Shown here: positions 53,700 through 64,000 of the stretch, piece after piece
Layout: each line of letters opens with the position of its first letter
How positions within the stretch are numbered: position 1 is the first letter of the stretch
Source: Loripinus fragilis
Lineage: Eukaryota > Mollusca > Bivalvia > Lucinida > Lucinidae
Length of the DNA stretch: 64,000 bases
Assembly (NCBI GenBank): GCA_964019695.1
Contig: OZ026525.1
Location: forward strand, 88,125,779-88,189,778
Reading direction: 5' to 3'
Translations under genes and position numbers: made by a program
The notes under the pieces: generated by a model
Seen by the model: the letters and a program-made list of their open reading frames with translations, nothing else
Told to the model about the DNA's origin: nothing
Databases searched by the model: none

Positions 53700-54065
53700 A
53701 AATTTCACACCGTGTGAAGAATTGGTACTCACTTTTGGAAAATGTGAAATTTGCGTATGGTCAATTTCGATAATTTTGGGGGGTCTAACATCTGTGCTCA
53801 AATTTCACATCTTTCTCATTTTTAACTGTGAAGAATTGGTACGCATTCGTGCCATCTGCGAAGGACTGGTTCGATTTTTCTCGAATTGGTACTCAATTTT
53901 CAAAAATGTGAAGAATTGGTACCAGTTCTGCACACCTGTGAAGAATTGGTACTCAATTTTCACAAATGTGAAGAATCAGTACCAAATGCTCACAGATGTG
54001 AAGAATTTGTACTTAATCTTCACAGATGTCAATGACGAATTTGTAATATCTTGTCACATGTGAAA
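53700..54065 (+). repeat. Degenerate tandem array 'gtgaagaattggtac(t)caattttcacaaat'
   Basis: About ten copies of a 30-40 bp unit, regular at 53890-54060 and more diverged to the left. The open frame 53722-54063 is an artefact of it. Confidence 0.85.
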
Positions 54066-54329
54066 GATTCTTTTTATCACTGACTTCGATAACATGCAAC
54101 GTGTTTCCTTTAGCTATTGCTTACAATGAGAGTAAATCGCTTGATCATATTATATCCGTTTTTACTATTAGAAAAAAAGCATAAACCAATAATTAACCAA
54201 ATTCGACCAACGTCCGTGAAGTTAGCCGGACAGCCGGATCCGGCTGGAACAGAATTTCATGCCAGCAGGAACGGCCGGAACAGCTTCACACTGTGTAGGC
54301 CGTTATATGAACATGTTTGTTTGTTTTGA

Positions 54330-54493
54330 TTATTTACGCCCGAGTCTACAATTTTACAGTCATATCGGGACGGGTTGAACCAGTACTAAACAGATGATAA
54401 AGTGTCTTGCTCAAGGCCGCACGGCAGTGCCTCCAGCGAGGCTCGAACCCTCGATCTGGAGTCAAGCACTCTACTACTGAGCCACTGCAATCC
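54330..54493 (-). mobile_element. Near full-length tRNA-derived SINE (minus)
   Basis: Read on the minus strand: GCAGTGGCTCAGTAGTAGAG (A-box), 'gagggttcgagcctcg' (B-box), 'cttgagcaagacactttatc', 'tagtactggttcaaccc', 'gtcccgatatgactg' and the final 'gggcgtaaataatc'. Same family as 25359-25549. Confidence 0.85.
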
Positions 54494-54499
54494 ATTATA

Positions 54500-54605
54500 T
54501 ATGAACATGTCCTAACTCACGACTTCTACTACAATTACTAGTACATGTAGTAGTCTACACGACTACTACAACTACCACTAATACTTCTTTAACTACTGCA
54601 AGTAT
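54500..54605 (+). repeat. (ACT)n-like simple repeat
   Basis: A degenerate ACTACTACA/ACTACCACT run between two SINE copies. Confidence 0.6.
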
Positions 54606-54705
54606 GGAGCGCAGTGGCTCAGTTGGCAGAACAGTATTAAGAAATTTAGTTCGAGACTCACCGTTGTTGGACACTTTATCTAGTGCTTAGTACTGGTAAC
54701 ATTAT
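54606..54705 (+). mobile_element. 5' part of a SINE (plus)
   Basis: GGAGCGCAGTGGCTCAGTTG head, B-box-like 'agttcgagactcaccg' and 'acactttatctagtgcttagtactgg', then the match ends. Same family as 25359-25549. Confidence 0.75.
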
Positions 54706-55039
54706 GGTATTAGAATGTGCAGTGGTTGGGATATTTTAAGCCACATAACCTCAGATGTTGGTGGGACACAGGCCTCCAGATAAGAGTGTCTATTTGAATT
54801 TTTTTCAGTCAAAACATAAACAAAGGGCTCAAAAAGACGATCCTTTCCAGCACATAATTATGTTTAAACTGATAGAATATGTGCCGCGACGTGAGAAACC
54901 CTGTCATCGGTGACGATTCAAAGCAGCTTGCTCACAACAAAATTAAAATTTCGCTCTTATATAGCAATTCTAGATATGATATTTTCCAACAGGCGAACTT
55001 CAGACTGCGCCCCCTAAGACATATTTTCAATGTGCACAT

Positions 55040-55215
55040 CATTAAATATTCATTAAATATTCATAAGAACTGGCTCCCCCCTCTCTCCCCCCCCCCCCCT
55101 TCGCACCCCATCCCCGAAGGCATGGTTTCAATAAGTATTCATAAGAACTGCCCCCCCCCCTTCGCACCCCACCCCGAAGGCAGGGTTTGAATAAATATTC
55201 ATAAGAACTGGCTCC
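55040..55215 (+). repeat. Three ~70-bp direct repeats with poly-C
   Basis: 'aatattcataagaactggctcc/cccc' recurs at about 55056, 55134 and 55194, with 'ttcgcacccca.ccccgaaggca.ggttt' between copies. Confidence 0.75.
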
Positions 55216-55629
55216 GCCCTTTTCGTGGAGAGCATTTACTTTCCATTAAGTGACGTCATTTGTGGCGTGCATCAACACGGCTAAGGTGACAAGTATTAGC
55301 TTTTGAAAAAAGCTGGCGTCGCTGCTTGCATTTTGTCCATGTACATGAGTTCTAAGTTCTGATTATTTACGTCCGAGCTGTGGCTCCAACAATATTTAGA
55401 TAGTGGGGGACCAGACCCCGAGATTATAAAATAATTTTCATGCTCAACTCAACCCAGCAAGAAATTTCAACTGATCATAGAAAAATATATTTTTTATCGC
55501 TAATGCTATATTTATCATGCTAAAAATGTTATAATACCAAGAATTGTTGTCATTTTAACATTTATGAGCATGATTCATTTTGTACTCAGTTGAGATGAGC
55601 ATGAAAACAAGATTTATAACCTCGGGGCC

Positions 55630-58265
55630 TAGAGGTAAATGTAGGTCCTTCCCCCCCCCCCCCCCCCCCCCCCCACTCCTACATAACCATATAAGCGGCT
55701 ATAGTGGGAAAACTCTGGTTATGGGGAAATGGGGTATTGAACATCGGCAAAAAACGCCCCTTTCTAAGCCTAGGGGCCCATGTACTTGGCTATACTGGGT
55801 TAACACTTGTTTGATGGGTAAATGGGCGAAAAGGTCCCTTTCAGGCTATCTTTGCAGTTGAGTTACATGCCTGCTCCTGCTGTGTCCCTGTTAAGAGAGT
55901 GGGAGACCTAGTGGGTAAAGTAGTCCCTTCCTTCGTGGACATAACCACATAAGCGGTTGTAGTGGCAAAACTCTGGCAAAAATCTAAAGAGTGTCAAACA
56001 ATGTGGTGTATGAAGGGCTAGGGTCCACCTAGGGGCCAACATACTTTGTTATACTGGGAAAACTCTGTTGGATTGAAAATTGGCGAAAACGGCCCTTTCT
56101 TACTCTATTTTAGCCTATTCCTGCTGGGTTCCTGTGGCTCCAAAAGTGATTTAGAGAGTAGGAGACCTAGTGGGTGAGGTAGGCACTTCCTCCCCTTACA
56201 TATCCATGTAAGCGACTATAGTGGAAAAACTCTGGTTATGGGATAATGGGGTACTGAACTTTGTTGGAAAACGCCCCTTTCCATGCAAAATTTGCATTTT
56301 TGGGGAGGGGTAGGTTTTCCTGCTGGGTTCCTGTTGGTCCAAACGTGATTTAGAGAGAACGAGACCATGTGGTGTATGTAGGGCTGGGTCTAACCTAGCC
56401 GCCCACACGCTTGGTTATACTGGGAAAACTCTAGCATGGTAGGAAATTGGCGAAAAGGGCCCTTTCTCGAGCTATTTCAGCTTGGTATCATGCCTCTTCC
56501 TGTGGGGTTGCTGTGGCTGCAAAAGTGATTTAGAGAGACGGACACCTAGTGGATAAGGTAGGCCCTTCCCCATCCTACATAACCGCATAGGCGGCTTTAG
56601 TGGGAAAACTCTGGTTATTGGGAAATGGGGTACTAAACATTGGCAGACAAACGCCCCTTTCCATGCAAAATAAGCATTTTTGGGGTGGGGTAGGTTTTCT
56701 TGCTGGGTTCCTGTGGGCCCAAAAGTGATTTATATAGTGCGAGACCATATGGTGTATGTAGAGCTGGGCCCAGCCTAGCCGCCCACATACTTGGTTATAC
56801 TGGGAAAAAAAACTCTAGTATGATTTCAGCTGGGTGTCATGCCTGTTCCTGCTGGGTTCCTGTGGCTGCAAAAGTGGTTAAGAGAGTAGTAGACCTAGTG
56901 GTTAAGGTAGGCCTTCTTCCACCTTACATAACTGCATAGTCGGTTAAAGTGGGAAAACTCAGGTTATTTGGAAATATGGTACTGAACATTTGCTAAAAAC
57001 GCCCCTTTCCATGCAAAATAAGCATTTCGTTGGTGGGGTAGGTTTCCCTGCTGGGTAACTGTGACCCCAAACGCGATTTAGAGAGTGCGAGACCATATGG
57101 TGTATGTAGGGCTGGGGACCACCTAGGGGTCCACATACTTGGTTATACTTTGAAAACTCTGGTTTGATGGAAAATTGGTGAAAAGGCTCCTTTCTCGTTC
57201 TATTAAAGTTGGGTGCCGTGCCTGTTCCTGCTGGGTTCAGGGGGACCCAAAAGTGATTTAGGGAGAAGGGTCCTAGTGGGTAAGGCAGGCCGTTTCAGCA
57301 TCTACATAACATTAGCAGCGGCTATAGAAGGAAAACTCTGGTTAAGGTGAAAAATAGGTTACTGAACACTAGCGAAAAAACCGCTTCTTGCTATGCAAAT
57401 TTGCATTTTGGGGTGGGTTAGATTCTCCTGCTTGGTTCATGTGGCCCAGAATGTGATTTAGAGAGTTCAAGACCATGTGATGTATGTAGGGCTGGGTCCA
57501 GCTTAGCCGCCCACATACATGGTTATACTGGGAAAACTTTAGTATGATGGACATTTGGCAAACAGGGCCCTTTTTCGCGCTATTACAGCTGGGTATCATG
57601 CCTGTTCCTGCTGGGTTCCTGTGGCTGCAACATGTGGTGTATGTAGGGCTGGGCCCAGCCTAGGGGCCCACATACTTGGTTATACTGGAAAACTCTGGTA
57701 TGATGGAAAATTGGCGAAAAGAGATCTTTTGGGCTATCTTGCAGTTGAATTACATGCCTGGTCCTGCTTGGTTCCGGTGGCCACAAAAGTTAATTAGAGA
57801 GTGGGAGACATAATGGGTTAGTTAAGCCTCCCCACCTAGATAGCAATATAAGCGACTATAGTGGAAAATCTCTGGTTATGGAGAAACGGGATACTGAACA
57901 TTGGCAAAATACGCCATTTCTATGCAAAATAGTATGTTTGGGATGGGGTAGGTTCTGCTTCTGGTTTACTATGGCCCCTATAGTTTAAAGAGTGCGCGAC
58001 CATGTGGTGTATGTAACGCTGGGCCCAGCCTAGGGGCTCACATACTTGGTTATACTAGAAAACTCTGGTTTGATGGAAAATTGGCGAACAAGGCCCTTCC
58101 TAGCTCCATTTCAGCGGGGTGTCATGCCTGTTCCTGCATTAGCATTTTTGGGGTGGGTTATGTTCTCCTGCTAGGTTCCTGTGGCCCCAAAAGTGATTTA
58201 GAGAGTGTGAGAACATGTGGTGTATATGTAGGGCTGGGCCCAGCCTAGGGCCCCTCATACTTGGT
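55630..58265 (+). repeat. Tandem array, ~380-bp unit, about seven copies
   Basis: Each unit has 'taaggtaggcccttcc..cctacataaccatataagcggctatagtggga', 'aaactctggttatggg', 'aacgcccctttccatgcaaaat', 'ggggtaggtttt', 'cctgctgggttcctgtgg', 'gatttagagagt', 'catgtggtgtatgtagggctgggccc' and 'ccacatacttggttatactgggaaaactct'. The second half repeats parts of the first. All open frames between 55580 and 58520 are repeat by-products. Confidence 0.88.
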
Positions 58266-59560
58266 CACAGTTTTGCTTTTGGGGCCCCAGGAATGCAGAT
58301 TGGACTTGGCCTCAATCTGTTTGAGCTCCACGTCCTTATCAGTCTCATTTTCCCCATGCTCTATGCTCTTTCTAGTTCCTTGTCCTTATCTTTTTGCTCT
58401 GCCTCGATTCTGATTTTTTTTCCTTTTGGGCCTCACGTTTTAGTCTTTCTTTTTCCAATTCTTTATTCTTATGTTTTGCTCATCCTCCCTTTGTTTGGCC
58501 ATAAACTTTATTTTTTCTAAATATACCTCCTTTCCCTTTAATCAATCTCCCTTATATTTTGCTCGTACTCCCTTTCTGCAGCCCGTTCCTCCCTATCTAT
58601 ACCTAGTTGCCTTTTAACAAAATCTCTCAGCTCTTTCTTCCAAACTTTTCCCCCAATCGCACGTGCTTATCCATTATGGATTTAATTGGGTATATAAGGG
58701 ATTACAAAGAAAAGGTACCCAGGAATATCTATATCTCTATTCACCTACTTGACTACCATAAGAAAACCTCCTTCACAATGTAATTTAAGTATCCATGTCA
58801 ATTGTTACACAATGTTCATCTTAACGAGTCATAGTCTAGTCAAAGTCACTGCTCATAGCAAGTACAACAAATATTTCGATGGATTTCTTCTGATAATTGA
58901 ACTCAAGTGAGTCATGCTTTGGGTGACGTCACTGATGTGATTTAAATTACCAATACCCTCAGACGCTATGAAAAATATTCAAACCAGTAGCCTTGATCAA
59001 TAAGAAAATCCTACACAAGTACTCTTGTAGTCTTATAGATCTAACCAAAGGTGGACAAGTCTTATAATCAAATCTGGTCATTTTTCTTGGTTTATGTTAC
59101 CCGTATGGCAATTTAGAGGTCAAGAAAACCTGGGTCCCCTCAGAAATGAAAAATTTTGTGTCTATTTACAAATGTCGCACTTCATCACAGGGGACACATG
59201 TAATTGATGCTTCGTGTAGATGGTCAAGTGTAGCCTACGAACACAAAAGGGCTAAAAACTCTCTATGGTTGTATATAATTCAGGACTAGTTCACAAATTA
59301 TCCAAAAACTTAGTGCACGCTCATGACCAAGTTGAAGCATAGAAATCAGCAAATGAAACTCTTAATATCCCACTTCTGACACCATTGGTACATTCTAGGA
59401 ATGGTCAAGAATTAAGTGGGAGGGTTTCATTTGTTGACCTCTGTCATCCCCCACCCAGTTACCAGGCTAAAATAATGCACGCAACTAAATGTACAATTTT
59501 AAGCGGTTTTTATATACAAAAGATACACTCACACACAAAAAAGTACAGTACATAAACGTT
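58266..59560. other. Anonymous sequence, no gene seen
   Basis: Pyrimidine-rich to about 58600, then mixed. No repeat, element end or exon supported. Confidence 0.4.
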
Positions 59561-59682
59561 ATTGCTTTTGCTTTAGCTGGTCATCCTATACTGAGATAAG
59601 CTTCCACTCTATAATGGCTTCCAAGTTGAATCAATAATAGAGTGTCCTATCTCAGCTGTACACAAGCAAAGCAAAAGCAAAT
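59561..59682. repeat. Imperfect inverted repeat (~50-bp arms)
   Basis: 'attgcttttgctttagctg..cctatactgagataa…ccactctat' pairs with 'atagagtgtcctatctcagctgtacacaagcaaagcaaaagcaa'. It is probably a small inverted-repeat element. Confidence 0.75.
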
Positions 59683-59725
59683 CAACGTAGACACCCAACA
59701 AAGCTAATAAAGAGATCTCATGAGA

Positions 59726-60797
59726 AAGGACCTCGGACAGTCTTAATGAAGGATTGCCCATAAAAATGACCAGAGAAATGTTTCAAAGAAAATGATATTT
59801 TTTCTATGAAAAAGATAGTAGGTTCAACCCTCGACTTATCCACAAAAGCCGTATTCTCATTGGACAAGTACCAATTAAAAATATGGGTTGAAAACTCAGT
59901 TTTTGCTATTCAACATATAGAAAGTAGAAAAAAGTTTTACTGAAGTGCTTCCCACCCCCCCCCCTTGTGACCAAACTAATCCTTTTGCATACAGTTGTAG
60001 TTTTACATTTCACACATCATATAAAAATGGCATGATTGGTCACGGGGGGGGGGGGGGGGGGAACGCTGTCAAAATGCTCAAAAACGCTTTAGTATAAAAA
60101 CGTATTAGAAACTTATTTTGTAAAAGCCTGTAGGTAAATATCAATATGCAATGGCATGTATCAGGGCTTTAGTTATGAGTGCTTACAAAGTAATTAGTTG
60201 TCTAATTTCTCAACCAAAACATATGTTATGGGTACTCAAAAGAACAGTCTCAATTAGACGGCTCTTTTAAGCACCAAATTATAGGTTAAATCTAATGTGT
60301 AAGAAAATATTAACGATTTTATGCTCAAAAATTGTGTTTATCTAGACTGATATGTACAGTATGCAGTTATAGTACACCTCAGTGCACAAGTCAAACTGGT
60401 TGACCTTGAAACATTACAGGTAATGGTCAAAAGTAATTGACAGCACACTTCTTTAGATGAAATAATTGAATCTTCCCAACCCGAATTTTATGCAAACGCA
60501 TCACTTTCAACTCAAGTTTTATGCCGCCATTGTAATATTTACATGTATTTAGGTGAATACTCGACGAAACTTTGACTTTCTGTGAAATAAAATTTGGTCA
60601 CAAAAATGCCCCCAACCCCTAAACCCTAGAGTCCTGGCATAATTATGCAATATTTTCAAAATATTTTTTATTGTGCTAGGTGCACTAAATGTAAAAGTTT
60701 GATTTTAACCCAGAACTATAGTTGTCAGTTATGCATTATCCTAGCCAGAGGCTGTCAAAATTTGGGCAGATTGAATAGGAAACTGTCCGAGGTCCTT
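59726..60797. mobile_element. Putative ~1.07-kb non-autonomous DNA element, 16-bp TIRs
   Basis: AAGGACCTCGGACAGT at 59726-59741 is exactly inverted at 60782-60797. The interior has no transposase frame and holds a poly-C run near 59950 and a poly-G run near 60043. No clear target-site duplication. Confidence 0.6.
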
Positions 60798-63540
60798 AAA
60801 CCTCCAGACGTGTGAGTTCCTTGAATACTCAAAATCTTGTCCTGAGTTTTTGTATCAGTTTTTTCTTCACATTACTTTGTGCAAATTTTATCTTATTTTC
60901 TCGTTGTAGCTCTGTAGTATAAATTGTGTAATAATTATTTAAGGAAGGTATTTGTCCATTTACGGGCTTATGGCCCCCTTCTTGTATTATTCACGGAGGC
61001 CGTGACTCTCCTACCACGTCACAGGTAGTAGGTTATTATCCACCCTGGTGGTCAAAGGAGTTGGACTTATTCCAGCCCTTTGTATGAACATGCAACCTCT
61101 GGCTTGTTTCCGCCTGATTTAAACCATGACAGAGGGGACATACACAGAGAAAAGTCTGGAAGATACATTCAAATTGATAGAAATCGAATAACCATAATCT
61201 CATTTAGTGTGAAGTGGAGTTGTTCTACTCAACTAAACAATTTAAAGTATCTCACTTTTTCCTAACACTGTCCAAGGGCAAATGTCTGAGCTTTAATTTG
61301 GTATTAAGTTTAGTAGTCTAGGATAAGTAACAACTGAGATATGAGTAGTTTTGTAGGCATTCCCCCATTCTCAAATATGTTATTGGTTACCATTGAAACC
61401 ATGCATTTTCACATAGCTCATACCAAAATATTTTTGAGAACAACTTCGTCTCGCATTCAGGGGGTCCCAATAAACAATTTGGCAACCATGAAAAATTGTC
61501 CTGGGGGTGCAAGGAAACCTAAGGGATACCCGGGTACTGTTTAAGCCAATATATCAGAAGAATCGTTCATTTAGTGATGCAAGCACAAAATTTGGCAAAA
61601 ATGATGCCAAAGGTAAACTGTTTATGAAAAGCACGATTTCTACCTTGGCATCCAAGATGGCCGCCTATCCATTCAGATCATTACCAAACATCACTATTTA
61701 TGTAAAAATTTAGTAATGCAATCGCATAACCTTGCACAAATCATGTTTAAGATATATTCAGATGAAAAAAATGGCCGCCTAAAATAGCTCTAAAACTGTG
61801 TAACTTCATAGGGCAATTTATCTTATTGGTGACATCCTTGCTGTGAGACTCAGCTTGGAGTTCAGTGTAAGACTGCATCCATTTACTCACTGCAGTTTGC
61901 AGTATAAATGTGTGTCCCAAATGCTATCTAATACGCACCTGTGTATTAACCAACTAGTTAGTTTTAGTACTATATTTAGATAGCTGCACCTGAGCTGACA
62001 AGATGTTCCATGGCGGGACAGTCAAGGCAATGGTCACATGGCTTTAGATACACAGACGGTCTACTGATCGCAAGGAAATTACACTGAAAGAACTATCGGT
62101 CTTGGTGTAGGGCATATTTGCGTCATTAATTAACCGTAGAACATACAATGTCTAATGTACATCCATTTAGTTAAATCTCTAAAACTGACTGGGAAAAGTG
62201 CTGTCTTTGTCAGGCAGTCACAAAAGAATAGATGATATCTCCCCAACACGTTACACGTATGGTTCATTCTGATGACAATTTGTTGCCTCATGTTCACCAG
62301 CAGCAAACTTGATCACGCCACTAAAACGCATCTGACAATCAGAGTTATGATAGTGAAACACACTCAAAAATGCAAAGAACTAGCATTAGATTTTTTCTTA
62401 TTCAAGAAAGTTGAAACCGCGTCAGAGCTGCGTCAGGCTATGACTTTTTATCTTTGGGATGGCTGTAGACCCTGTTCCCCACAGGGGGAATTTCGGTGAC
62501 TATGATCTCTTGATACTACTTTATACATGCAACAGAATGAGACATGTTAGCCTTCTGAGAAGTGTTACATAAGCATGTAACATCACAATTGCATACGTTA
62601 CCCCAAAAATGTTAAATGATATTTTGGTGCCAATGCTAAGGTACTCATAGACAAAGTTACATACTGGTTTTTAAGCTTGTATGTGCTCATTGCATTGTGG
62701 GATGACTTTTAAAAGTGTTTATTCAAGCAGAAGTGTGTTACTTACATAACTTCATGTTACATATGTTATATTCGTGAACTACACCCTATAAAATCATTGA
62801 TTTCATTTTAATACATTCATTTGATAAACTTTAAATGCATATTTTAGATTACAATACCATGATTATAAAAGGCAATTAACTGGCAAATTCAAAACTGCAA
62901 ATAGCCTGTAGCTATCACAGAAATTGTAAGAGTTATAGGCTTTGGAGTATGATGACCCTTAACAAAATATATTATAAGGTAAAGACCTTTTCATTGAAAT
63001 TGAACAGGTAATCACAATCAGTAAGCCTTTAAACACCATAATATGAACATCCTATTGATAAAGAATAGTGTAAGGTAATATTTAACATTTTCTAGAGTAA
63101 ATTATCATTCTATTGCTTGTTTTATTATAGGTAACGCATATTATTAGCTTTAATACTTTCTTTTTAATGCCTACTGTGCTTCCAGGCTTAAAGTGACCCC
63201 CGATTTTCACCGTTTATTCCTTAATGGTTATTTCAATTGAAAAAGAAATTTCAGAAATGAATTTAGATATAGGTAGCGTAATTAGATTATTTTTCTCACT
63301 GAAGTATGATATTTTATATAGGCTGGGATTAGATGGAATTTCTGCGTGTTTTTGTTCCTCCACTTTGAATTTGTCCCCAAGTGTACCTTATCGTTATATA
63401 AATAAATTACCGATCATTAGTGTAAAACTGGTTCATTAAGCTTGTGATAACTAATAAGGAGGCGCAAATGGGTATATATCTCAAGGAAAAGACTAAGTTA
63501 TTCTGATATACAGGGCATTTTGGCCTTCGTTCAAAATAAT
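60798..63540. other. Anonymous sequence, no gene seen
   Basis: AT-rich; short frames at 61080-61265, 61341-61544, 62272-62499 and 63224-63439 show no domain or splice context. Could be upstream intron of the carbonic anhydrase gene or intergenic. Confidence 0.35.
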
Positions 63541-63543
63541 GGT

Positions 63544-63673
63544 TGCTTTCAAAAATAAGATTTAGTTACACCGTGTGCATTTACATCCACATGCTAAACG
63601 TCGATCGTATTAATTAGGATTAAAGTTGTTAGATAAAAGAAAACGGGGGTCACTTCAAACCTGGAAACACAGT
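63544..63673 (+). repeat. Dispersed ~120-bp duplicate, copy B (partner 6783-6912)
   Basis: Same orientation and order of landmarks as copy A. No carbonic anhydrase exon follows it on the right, in contrast to copy A. Confidence 0.75.
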
Positions 63674-64000
63674 AGTTCCGGCTTTAAAGTATGCATCATG
63701 GGGCGTTTTCATTTATTTTAAACCTATTTTGTGCACTTAATCGATAAACCTGCAAGTTTGTCACAAATGGAACTTAATAGTTATTATTAAAAGGCATTAT
63801 CAATGCACGCTAAGTTTTGCAAAACATATTAACTGTTTAACTTTTTAAAACAACAAGATAAATTCATTTATAGGTGTTAAAGCTTATAAACAAAGAGAAT
63901 ATGATATAATTTAAGCAACAGCTGAATAAAGACAATTCCCATGTTCTGTCAAATGTTTTAAGGTAACATATATAACCATATAAATATATCATATGGTCCT

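Noticed and set aside
55580..58520. Several frames of 70-100 codons with Cys/Gly-rich products
   Set aside because: All recur with the ~380-bp tandem repeat and change frame between units.

Overview
The window looks like intronic and repeat-dominated DNA from a mollusc, most likely a bivalve. The reasons are AT-rich sequence, almost no long open frames, tRNA-derived SINEs, many inverted-repeat (MITE-like) elements, reverse-transcriptase relics, large tandem arrays, and split exons of a secreted-type alpha-carbonic anhydrase. The species cannot be named from sequence alone.

The one host gene I can support runs right to left. It is an alpha-carbonic anhydrase-like gene with four recognisable exons: 53046-53219, 40681-40829, 29381-29473 and 6933-7114, all on the minus strand with consensus splice sites. 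The frame is continuous across the first three; at least one short exon is missing between 29381 and 7114. The first (signal-peptide) exon and the C-terminal exon were not found. Two of the three zinc-binding histidines (H94, H96 in human CA II numbering) are Tyr and Gln, and the proton-shuttle position H64 is Ser, so the product is probably a non-catalytic carbonic-anhydrase-related protein. Introns hold almost everything else.

Layout: 1-5 kb, three tandem arrays (GATATC-rich; ~125 bp; ~51 bp). 7-26 kb, intron with degenerate ~43-bp arrays (11.5-12.8 and 18.0-19.6 kb), foldback/MITE-like elements, SINEs and a decayed non-LTR retroelement (22.6-24.4 kb, with a second 3' fragment at 9.7 kb). 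28.5-29.3 kb, a MITE nested in a tandem repeat next to an exon. 29763-40514, a complete 10.75-kb LTR retrotransposon of Ty3/Gypsy type on the minus strand with gag, pol, an env-like gene and an extra small ORF. Its 681-bp LTRs look identical, yet gag and pol each carry one in-frame stop. 41.0-53.06 kb, about 200 copies of a 50-bp satellite split by a 1.9-kb foldback transposon that itself carries a SINE. 53.7-58.3 kb, further tandem arrays and SINEs. 58.3-64 kb, mostly anonymous sequence with one ~1.07-kb inverted-repeat element.

The most unusual feature is the relation between the 50-bp satellite and the carbonic anhydrase gene. The satellite fills the intron between 53046 and 40829. Read in the gene's sense, most units contain CAG|GTGAGTA, a near-perfect 5' splice site. 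The array runs directly into the authentic splice donor, and its sequence makes up the last 13 bases of the exon. The gene therefore appears to carry well over a hundred decoy donor sites in one intron.
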